This document shows positions 55,235 through 64,000 of a stretch of 64,000 bases of DNA, piece after piece. Source of the stretch: Hygrocybe punicea (lineage: Eukaryota; Basidiomycota; Agaricomycetes; Agaricales; Hygrophoraceae); contig OY744472.1 in NCBI GenBank assembly GCA_963556145.1, forward strand, positions 4,340,001-4,404,000, given 5' to 3'. Under the pieces are notes generated by a model. It was not told where the DNA came from, made no database searches, and saw only the letters and a list, made by a program, of their open reading frames with translations. Position 1 is the stretch's first letter; each line of letters begins with the position of its first letter. The translations under genes and the position numbers were made by a program.

Positions 55235-56092
55235 CTATTTACGATTTTCGCAGACTGTTTCAAGGTTTTCCTCCTTTCCCCAAAAATCCCCCTCTTCCCA
55301 CTCCGTTTCCGTCTCCTCCGGCGCGATGTCCTCGGACTCCGGACTGTACTTCCGGAGCTCGTATGAATTATCTCTGAGGAACTCTAAGTTCCTCAGATGG
55401 TCGGCCCATTGAGCCGCATGTTCGCGGAGATCCTCCATGGTGTCCCATACCCCCTCGCATGCCTCCGCGACCCGTCCCAACATCGCCATGTTTTCTTCTG
55501 TCGCCCGGAGCAGCTTGTGAAGAAGCTGCTCCGTCCTCGTCAGCGGTTTCTTTACCGCGGGCTCCACTCCGCGGTACTCCGATCCGGATTCCTCCTTTTC
55601 CTCCTTTTTCTTTTTCTTCTTCACTCCACCCTCTTCACCATCTACCTCGCATCGCGCTTTTCTCTTCTTGCATGCATCGCAACTCCGCGCCTTTCCGGAC
55701 GCGGGCCACACGCAGTTTTCCCGGCGTTCCGCGCACGCCTTGCATTGTACGGCCCTGCTTCTGTAGTCAACTCCGGTCTTTCATTTATGTGCCTTTGCTT
55801 ACCCGTCTCTTTTTCTCTTCCCCTTCTCCGCACTTGAGGGCCCCTCCTCCGCCGCCTCCACTTTCTTTTTCTCCTCCTCCGCCGCCGTTTTCTTCTTTAT
55901 TTCCTCCTCCACCCTTTTCATCGCCTCCGCCTGGATCTTCTGTCTCCTCTCCTCTTCCGCCTTCTTCCTCTCGTTCTCCGCTTTTCTCCGTTCTTCTGCC
56001 TCCTCTTTCGCCCTCATTTCGGCGAATTCGCGCTCCATCTCCTTGATGCGCGCGGCTATCTCTTGCGAGGACGATAATTGCGAGGATGACAT
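55235..56092 (-). CDS. Antisense two-exon gene inside the chromovirus: coiled coil plus zinc-cluster-like protein
   Basis: Opposite to gag-pol, between pol and the 3' LTR; its stop lies 6 bp from the pol stop. Exon 1 (56,092-55,803): MSSSQLSSSQEIAARIKEME, then a long Glu/Lys/Arg coiled coil and a basic KGKRKRDG. A 42-bp intron (55,761-55,802, GTAAGC..CTACAG) joins in phase to exon 2 (55,760-55,235): VQCKACAERRENCVWPASGK, SCDACKKRKARCEVDGE, a Lys/Glu tract, a helical TRTEQLLHKLLRATEENM region and an acidic tail. About 271 residues. The paired CxxC..C units resemble fungal zinc-cluster or related Cys-rich DNA-binding modules. Domain family and role are unknown. It may regulate the element, for example by antisense transcription or DNA binding. 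The frame is intact, which argues for function. Confidence 0.78.
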
Positions 56093-56201
56093 TTTTTGGG
56101 TTGTCTCCTGGCCAGGAGTTTGTTTTATACCGTAGGCCCTCCGCTTTGAACTCCGCTGCGGTTCTCCCTTTGTTCCACAGGCGTCTCAAGGGTTCGACGC
56201 T

Positions 56202-56213
56202 AAGGGGGAGATA
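56202..56213 (+). other. Polypurine tract of the chromovirus
   Basis: AAGGGGGAGA-type run a few bases before TGTCAT of the 3' LTR; primer for plus-strand DNA synthesis. Confidence 0.85.
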
Positions 56214-56214
56214 C

Positions 56215-56770
56215 TGTCATATCCCATGCAGCTCCGCCGGATTCCGACAAACTCCGCTCCGGACTTTTCCGCCGACTTATCTTATCTTATCTTATCTTAT
56301 CTTCTCGCGTACGTTATTGTTCTTCTCTTGTTAATTACTATTCTTCCCCATCTCCGTTTACTCCGACCTCCTTTTCTCTTCCTCCCCTTTGTTTACTTGT
56401 CACCGTACATAGCAACCTTTTATCCCTTTTATTTTCTTCCGAACTCCGGTCCTCTTTCCGGAGTTCATATTGTCTTCACGTCTCCAAGGACATGACAATT
56501 AGTCTACCAAGTATATAAACTAGAACTACAATGTCCTGTAACTCCGTTCAGAAAATCAACTTGAGTTCCTTATTTCTTACCCACTCTCAAACTTAAGGCT
56601 TTCCCTTAAGCTCATTAGTTATCTTAGTACTTAGTCCGGAACTCCGGACTAACTCCGCTCCGTCCACGTCTTCTCAATACGACTTAAGGAAGTAGTGAAC
56701 CTACTTCAAGAGTTGACGTCTCCGCTCCTCCGAAGAACTCCGATCCTTCCGGAGTTGCACGCCTCTAACA
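56215..56770 (+). repeat. 3' LTR of the chromovirus
   Basis: Same 556-bp sequence as the 5' LTR with only a few substitutions; followed by the GCTCC duplication. Confidence 0.97.
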
Positions 56771-56775
56771 GCTCC

Positions 56776-57879
56776 GAGTGACAATGTACAAAAAGAAATT
56801 AACAGATGGGTGGAAACTCACCAACAATATTTATGGCTATTGCTCTCAGCCAAACTTATCATTGATATTACTTAGTAAAACATAATTTTAAAATCTTTTC
56901 TCAAGTATATAAATTTAATTAATTTAGATCATTTATTTATAAATTATTCTATGAATAACTTCTCTAGATAAATAAAAATATTTGAACCTGATTCTAATCT
57001 ATCCACTAGATGACTCAACTTTATATTAGATGAAATACTTATAACTTTATAGTTGTTACAATTGATAATGTAAATTTAACAACACCTCATTCTATGATAG
57101 ATAATTAAGAAATATTTAAATCATAAATTTACAGCTGATTATATCAATGTAGAAAAAAAAAATCAAGGTAACATAACTCTACTGCCACAGAGTATTAGAC
57201 TTTGAGTGTCAAACCTTCATAGTCATATGATATATTAGGAAATAACATTTAACTACTGTATGTAATTATATCTTGAAATAATGAATAGATTTGAATTAGT
57301 ATAGAGAGAAAACTTATCTACTTGATGAGAAATAATCACTCTTGTAATGATATCCTAAAACTTATTGGTTCTATTGTTGTCAAATTATTTATAATATAGA
57401 TTTGGATAACTGAAGGTCACTATTTCATCTGTAAATCTTTTAGAACCAATAAGTTTTAAGATATTATTATAAGAGTAACTGTTTGTCATTGAATGGATAA
57501 GCTTTCTCTCAATACTCATTAAGATTTATTCATTATTTCAAGAAGTAATTATATATAGCAGTCAAATGTAATTTTCTAATATGTCATGTAAGTGTAAAGG
57601 TTTAAAACTTAGAGTCTAATGTTATGTGGCAGTAAAGTTACATTACATTGATTTTTTTCTTACTTTTTCACGACAATATAAAATTACCTATAAGATTATT
57701 AAAACAATTCCTTTTAAATTCTTTTTTCTTTACAATAATACTAGTAGTGTGAGATGAAGATTCATTTGATTGGAACAAAAGATTCAAAAGCATTGATAGA
57801 AGTCATGTGTATTGTTATACATTTTGGCTTCACATTTACATTACTTACTATAATATAGAACATTCATATATATAAACTT
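56776..57879. repeat. AT-rich DNA with a long palindrome (about 57,145-57,665)
   Basis: Arms of about 235 bp: left ATCAAGGTAACATAACTC..CTACTGCCACAGAGTATTAGAC; right GTCTAATGTTATGTGGCAGTAAAGTTACAT..TTGAT. Centre: CCTAAAACTTATTGGTTCT and its inverse AGAACCAATAAGTTTTAAG around a loop of about 60 bp. TACAGCTGATTA just left (57,130) resembles the ends of the next two foldbacks, but no matching right end was found. No gene. Confidence 0.7.
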
Positions 57880-57880
57880 A

Positions 57881-58683
57881 CAGCTGTTTACATAAAGCAT
57901 GACAATAACTGGGCTTTTTTTAATCAATTGAGATATATGGACTTTAGTAGAATTTTTAATGTTGTTTTGTGTTTCTCATGAAATATTGCATAGGATGACA
58001 TGATTATAGAGGGAAAGTTGTACTATTTTGAAGAGCTATCAGGTCTTGTAATTACATTTGAACAATATTCAATGTGTAGTGAGTTGTGGGTGAAATAAGA
58101 GGTAAACTAGTACTTTTTGACACACAAAATAATATTGTCAAATGATGATATCAAATGAACTCCTATGAAGAAGATTGTAGGGAGAAAGTTGTTCATTTTT
58201 TCAAGGGCTAGAAGTACATATACCGTGTTTGTCTTTATTTTTACTTGTTGAGCTAATATTACATCTGTACCATATTTGTCTGCATTAGACTTAAAATACC
58301 ACAGGAATCATAATAAAGGACAAAAATAAAGACAAATATGATATATGGACTTCTAGCCCTTGAAAAAATGAACAACTTTCTCCCTACAATCTTCTTCATA
58401 TGAGTTCATTTGATGTCATCATTTGACAATATTATTTTGTGTGTCAAAAAGTACCAGTTTACCTCTTATTTCACCCACAACTCACTACACATTGAATATT
58501 GTTCAAATGTAATTACAAGACCTGATAGCCCTTCAAAATAGTACAACTTTCCCTCTATAATCATGTCATCCTATGCAGTATTTCATGAGAAACACAAAAC
58601 AGCATTAAAAATTCTACTAAAGTCCATATATCTCAATTGCTTAAAAAAAGCCCAGTTATTGTTATGCTTTATGCAAATGGCTG
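57881..58683. mobile_element. Foldback element F1 (Tc1/mariner-like ends)
   Basis: An 803-bp near-complete palindrome: arms of about 375 bp meet around a short centre near 58,280 (CATATACCGTGTTTGTC). Flanked by TA (57,879-57,880; 58,684-58,685). The left end CAGCTGTTTACATAAAGCAT matches the two-gene element 1 end CAGCCGTTTTTAGAAAGCAT closely, and the similarity continues through ATCAATTG..GGACTTTAG. No coding sequence. It looks like a non-autonomous derivative. Confidence 0.82.
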
Positions 58684-58887
58684 TAATTAATTATTATATA
58701 TATATATGTAGAATGCAACATATATAATTCTATAAGAAGTACCTATAAAACATATTTTTAACATGCTTATTCTGATCAGAAACTGATTGGAGGAAAGTTG
58801 TATCATATTAGTTTATATTAGGCTTGAAATATCACAAGAATTATGAATATTGGCTGGGAAATATAGACAATTATATCTAGGCTCTTA

Positions 58888-59655
58888 CAGCCGTTTTCCA
58901 AATACTTGACACTACACACGGAATTTTAACTGTTTAGAAAATTGAGGACTTAGAAAAATTTCAGTCGTGTACATATGTATTTCATGAACTACGGAAGGGA
59001 AATAGGTGATTATATAGGCAAAAATTATCTACTTTACAAGGACTATCTATCTGTACTATAATATCCAAAGAATATATTGTGTGTACCAAGTTATAAACAA
59101 AATGAAATAAATCTACTATTCAAACTTGTATCAGATATAACTCACTGAATATGGCTCCAATTCACAATATCTAAGACAGTGAAATGTTCTATTTATTAAG
59201 GAGAATAAGCTCATATACCGTGATTTTTGGCTACATCCTGATTTTGCTTGAATAACAATAATCATTCTCAATTTCAAACAAACCATGAATTTCTACTCCA
59301 AGTAAAGTAGTGTAAAAAATCACGGTATATGAACTTATTCTCCTTGATAAATAGAACATTTCACTCTATTAGATATTGTGAATTGGAGCCATATTCAGTG
59401 AGTTATATCTGATACAAGTCTGAGTAGTAGATTTATTTTATTTTGTCTATAACTTGGCACACACAATATATTCTTTGGATATTACAGTATAGATAGATAG
59501 TCCTTGTAAAGTAGATAATTTTTGTCTATATAATCACCCATTTCCTTTCAGTAGTTCATGAAATACATATGTACATGACTGAAATTTTTCTCAGTCCTCA
59601 ATTTCCTAAACAGTTAAAATTCCACGTGTAGTATCAAGTATTTAGTCAATGGCTG
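58888..59655. mobile_element. Foldback element F2 (Tc1/mariner-like ends)
   Basis: A 768-bp palindrome with arms of about 350 bp and a centre near 59,270; TA at both flanks (58,886-58,887; 59,656-59,657). The left end CAGCCGTTTTCCAAATACTT, then CGGAATTTTAA and GGACTTAGAAAAATTT, follow the same order as in the ends of element 1 (CAGCCGTTTT, CGGAATTTTGA, GGACTTAGAATAATTT). The right end reads CAGCCATTGAC inverted. The inner arm motif CATATACCGTGATTTTT resembles F1. Confidence 0.82.
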
Positions 59656-61909
59656 TAATATTCTTAATGAAAATACTATTGTCCTCATAAAAGTTTAAGC
59701 AGCACTTAAAATTTAGGATGAAGACCTGCAATATTGATAAGAAGAACAGTAAGCTTACTTCTTCATTCTATATTTTAACTTGTATTGATGCAAGTATCTC
59801 CAAATATTTAAGCTATTTTAATACTTCTATCAATAACTTTAGACAATAATTTCATCAACACTTTTATATTTTATCAAAATTTAATTATGAATTGAATAAT
59901 TGATTGATTAAAAACATAATAATATAACTAATTTTATAATTAGAAATTATTTCATATTAGAATTAGTTATTTTTTCTACTTTTTATAAATATCTTTTCCT
60001 TAGAAATGCAAATGGCTAAATGATGACTAAAGTTATGAATTCAAAACTATGTTAAATTCTTTCTGTACTTAGATAATTATATTTTTCATTTTCATATTTT
60101 ATTTACTTTATATAATAATTCAAACAATTATAAACAGTAAAGACTAATCTTTATGCATGCTACAAAATTTATTATTAACACTTGGAGCAAATATGAGGTT
60201 GATAATATTAGACTAGTATCTTATTAAGTATAACTATATATAGTCTATGAACTGACTTATTATTGTCGTTATAATATAATTGATACAACTAAGATCAGTT
60301 AATTTATTAAAGTAGATTTCAAATCTCTTGACTGGTAATTTTACTATATTCTATAATCTAAATATTCTTTTTTAGGTTCTTTTTACTCTATAGTAGCAAT
60401 AATTCATATGAATTAATTTTAAGTTCTAGATAAGAAAAATTATAAATAATAGATTATTTCATAAGTCTTTTCTGCAATAAAATAAGCTGAGCATTTTTAT
60501 GAGAAATCTAGACAGATTATATAATGAGATAGAAAAAAAAAAACTCTACAAGGAAAAGGAAATATGTCATACTAAATATATAAGTAAGGGAAGAAAGATC
60601 CTATGAGTAATAGATATATGGTAGCACGAGTAAAAGAGAAAGAGTAAGTATAGAGCGATGATAAAGAAGATCTATAAAATGAATGAATGATATCAGATGT
60701 CATAGTCATGGTGACATATCATAACACTCTAGACAAACTACCATTTTAGAGAAGTTGGTGTCTGAAGTTATTTGTATGTCTCTAACATAATTTTTAAACA
60801 TTAATTAAACTAATATAAACAATATTACTTGTTTTAATGTAAATCTACTGATAAACTTCTAAACTGACATAACATAATTATCAATTATCTTAATACTAAT
60901 AGCAACATGATCATAAATGAAAGTAAACTTAACTATGTTAGCTTATTAACGTAGCATGGATTAAAAGAAGTGAATTATCTTTACATTAACTTATTGTTAT
61001 GGTGGAATAGTTTTTTTTTTTTCCATTAATTGATATTTTATATAAATATCTATTATTATATTTATATATAATTGCTATTACTCAAATATAAAATATTAAC
61101 TGAACTTTACTGTCATATAATTATTAATTAGGTGGTTATATTTCTTTGCAATAATGTATTTTTAAAGATTAGATATGTACTATATTAATCTATTATATTT
61201 AAATTTGAAGTTAATTTGATAAAAAAAAAATACTTAAATTTAATACTTAAATTAAATTAAATGTTTAAGATATATTGACATATATATATATAATATTATG
61301 CAAGATATAATTCTTGTTAATAATAGTTTTTCTAAAGAAAGTTAAAATACAACTAAATAATATAAAAATATAAACATAAATTTAACTATTCATTCATTGC
61401 AATTTGTAAAACTAATGACATTTACAAAACATAACTTTATAAACAAATATAGTTCAACTCTTTCAAGATTTAATTATATCTCAGAATAGTTTATAGACAA
61501 ACTTTATCTATTCTTTGAGGTCTATACAATCATGTTATTATAGATAAGAAACATAGGATATGTGTAAAGTTATATGTATAAAAGTAACTTACACTTATAT
61601 GATATATAACTTAGTAAATACTATTTAAATTAACATAATTGCAAAAAAAATAAGAAGGAATAAGCATATATAGCAGAATTTTTGATAATTGCAGATTTTA
61701 AATGAATAATCATGTATTTGTATATATATGATATCTCATATATTTATTTACCAATAAACTATGATGATAAGAATATCAGTAGGCAAACCTGTTTCTCTTA
61801 TAATAAGAAACATTTTACTTCTTACAATCATCTCAATCTGACTAGTATTTTCTGAGCTATGCATTGTACAAGTGTAAGCTACTATTTTATATATAACGTT
61901 GTAGGTGTA
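59656..61909. other. Very AT-rich, CpG-poor DNA without genes
   Basis: Runs of A/T, TATATA and short palindromes; no ORF above trivial length and almost no CG dinucleotides. It looks like old mutated repeat or heterochromatic sequence. Confidence 0.55.
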
Positions 61910-62520
61910 GTATATTACTTTTTGCTCTCTGCTATTCCTGCTAGTTCAACAATTATTTTGAGAGTCCTAGACAATTTAAACTGTCTCTGTGGTTATCTTA
62001 GTCTGATGCTTGGTGTTCTACACCAATAATCTTTGTTGTTAAAGCTCTTATAAATGACAAAGTATATTGCTTTTTTCAAAGCTGAATCTCACTCATCTTA
62101 TGTCTTCATTCTACACATCTGGAGCTATCTTGGAGATCTTTGTACAGGTTTTCTTTCTATAGCTTCAAATCTCTATTTGGTTTAGTTGTTGTAAAGCTAT
62201 AACAATGTTACTATTGAGGTATATTTGGTTAATATTATAACAACCCTACTTATATTTTTATCATTCTAGAAATTATTTTAAAGCTGTCACCTATCACTAA
62301 ATCAGTAGAGTCCAACTGCTTGTTTACATATTTTCTATTCTCATACTCCTATCTTTCTGTATCAGAGTATACTCATCCAAATTTCTTGATTCTGTAGACA
62401 ATTTAGGACCTCTAGACAACTTCTTTCTGCTGATATCTTTGTCTTTCTAAGACACTACTTTGTTTCCTTGATAAATCATCTCTTCATCCACTTTTGTGCT
62501 TGCACTTGGCTTTTCGTCTC
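61910..62520. repeat. Right arm of the widely spaced inverted repeat (partner 48,715-49,330)
   Basis: Reverse complement of the left arm in collinear order: AAACTGTCTCTGTGGTTATC, CAAAGCTGAATCTCACTCATC, TTTGGTTTAGTTGTTGT, GACAACTTCTTTCTGCTG and CTTGCACTTGGCTTTTC. Confidence 0.7.
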
Positions 62521-63740
62521 TAATTGAAATGTTGACTAATACAACTATTTCAAATCAGGTGTAATAGTTAGATGTGACTAGTGTAGAGACATATATATCT
62601 CTGGGTACGTATTCACTCATTTCACCATATTCCCTATTTGTTCTATCATTTGTACGTAGTAGCTGTTGCAAATAGTTACAAATAAGAAGAGTTTTGGATT
62701 TTCACCTCAATGACAAATGGACTTGCATACTGAATCTGCACCTACCCAGGTCACGTTCACTACACCAGTCTAACCATATAAGGTAATTTCTAATATTATA
62801 TATTAAATTTTATGATAATTATAATGATTATAGTCACATGTAACCAGTCTAACTATATAAGGTAATTTTATATCATATATGCTAAATTTCATATGAATCA
62901 TCAGAGTATTTATTAAATATCAAAAATCTAATTATATAAGACAAGAAGACATGTTTTATCATATCTTTTAGTCTATATAATATTATTTGAAGAAATATTA
63001 ATATATATATATAAATATAAATAAATACAAATAATGTACTTCCATATAAATCTTAGTACTAAACATTTATAAGTAATGTTGTAGCTTAGTTATGTAATAA
63101 ATAAATACAAATAAATGAATCTAATATTATTTTATTTTGTATTGTAATTTTAGTTATGGTCAATTTTACAATGATAATTTTGTAATTCTTACTCAGATCA
63201 CTATTTAAACCCAAACTTTGAACCTTATTACACTTGGACATCTTGAACCTGAACCACCACTTTTCTAATTTAGTATATAAATTTCATGATTTCATATCTT
63301 TTTATCTGGTTTAAACTTAGTTTTTTATATATCGACTCTAAAACAATATGTTCTGAATCAGGTAATATGCTTGCATTATTTAGGATCTAATGCTAATATA
63401 AGTGTTCTTTCTATAGACCAAAAGTCAAACATTGTTCACATTCTGTTTTAATGTGACTCTGTTTTGTTTCTCAGATGTTTGTATATATAACAAAAGTAGG
63501 AGGTGGACTTACCATAATAATCTAATATACAACAGATGTTATATACCATATACTATATATAGTATGCTTTATACAATTTAATCTTATTTCTTATTGCTAT
63601 TTTCATATATAATGACATTTTGAAAAATAAATCTTATAAAGAAGGAGGTCCTAGTAAAATAATCACTTGTGAAATACTGTTATATAAAATGTTATAGGTG
63701 AATTATTGATTTAAGTCATTGCAACTTGTACAATGAATAT
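62521..63740. other. AT-rich DNA without genes
   Basis: Contains a local duplication (GTCTAACCATATAAGGTAATTTCTAATAT and GTCTAACTATATAAGGTAATTTTATAT, 62,768-62,880). No gene. Confidence 0.45.
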
Positions 63741-64000
63741 CTTTACAAGAAATGCTTGGATTGACATGGTTGTAGAGATAAAGTTGTTCTATTTTTCAAG
63801 GGCTACAAGAGTCCATATCGCGTTTTCTTGTATTTTGGACTTTAGCAGATTACTGTAATGTTATTTATACAGAGGTTGTTTTGTGTAATTCTCCTTCAAA
63901 ATTTCAAAGTACAGAAAAACACAGTATGGGCTCTTATAGCCCTTGAAAAATAGAACAACTTTATCTCTACAACCATGTCAATCCAAGCATTTCTTGTAAA
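63741..64000. repeat. Foldback element F3, cut by the window end
   Basis: Left arm TTACAAGAAATGCTTGGATTG..TTGTTCTATTTTTCAAGGGCT returns inverted from about 63,920 to 64,000 as AGCCCTTGAAAAATAGAACA..CAATCCAAGCATTTCTTGTAA. The inner motif TTCAAGGGCTA..GTCCATATCGCG resembles F1 (TTCAAGGGCTAGAAGTACATATACCG). The end of the element is not visible. Confidence 0.75.

Larger units (their letters stand above)
49735..56770 (+). mobile_element. Complete Ty3-type chromovirus (Tf1/sushi-like)
   Basis: 7,036-bp element with 556-bp LTRs (49,735-50,290; 56,215-56,770), 5-bp target duplication GCTCC (49,730-49,734; 56,771-56,775), gag, pol with C-terminal chromodomain, purine tract AAGGGGGAGA before the 3' LTR, and an extra antisense gene. 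gag and pol frames are uninterrupted. The LTRs differ only at a few positions (for example CGACGAACTCC versus CGACAAACTCC, and CTTTTCAGAG versus CTTTCCGGAG), so insertion is fairly recent. Its CpG content contrasts with the CpG-poor flanks. Confidence 0.97.

Noticed and set aside
1..64000. tRNA, rRNA or other structured RNA genes
   Set aside because: No cloverleaf with box A/B-like sequence or rRNA segment was recognised by reading; absence cannot be proven without a covariance search.

Overview
The window looks like nuclear DNA of a mushroom-forming basidiomycete (Agaricomycetes). The genes carry many 45-60 bp GT..AG introns. The transposons are of fungal types: a chromodomain Ty3 element with a self-priming signature, DDE_3 (Tc1/mariner-superfamily) transposases with introns, hAT remnants and a Tad-like LINE tail. 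There is no bacterial operon structure, ribosome binding site or CRISPR.

Layout. (1) 0-1.5 kb: a non-autonomous hAT element with a perfect 8-bp target duplication. (2) 2.0-14.5 kb: the only host-gene island. It holds an unknown acidic/basic protein gene (minus), a very long multi-exon minus gene that joins Cys-rich zinc modules, VWA, a ubiquitin-like segment and an E2 (UBC) fold, a broken alpha/beta-hydrolase, an intact mitochondrial Mn-superoxide dismutase and a divergent Hsp70-like protein. (3) 14.7-32.4 kb: a nest of transposons. Two Tc1/mariner-superfamily elements each carry a transposase and a second, convergently transcribed accessory gene. Later hAT and LTR elements split both; in silico removal of the insertions plus one target duplication rejoins the reading frames. 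(4) 32.6-35.7 kb: a 5'-truncated, decayed Ty3-type element on the minus strand. (5) 35.7-43.5 kb: minisatellites, low-complexity exon-like blocks, a 100-N gap, hairpin repeats and a LINE 3' end. (6) 43.5-64 kb: AT-rich, CpG-poor DNA. It contains a small CCHC gene, a complete 7.0-kb chromovirus with intact ORFs, and several long palindromic foldback elements. Two foldbacks have ends matching the first two-gene transposon.

Main ideas. The two-gene (transposase plus zinc/SAM-like accessory protein) transposon architecture occurs twice with different terminal repeats, so the accessory gene looks like a working part of the mobile system. The chromovirus shows an 11-nt self-priming match and an antisense, spliced zinc-cluster/coiled-coil gene between pol and the 3' LTR. 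Four hAT-type elements share a conserved exon-intron junction next to rapidly changing simple-sequence exons. Decayed copies show many CGA-to-TGA and other CpG-to-TpG changes, which fits methylation- or RIP-like mutation.
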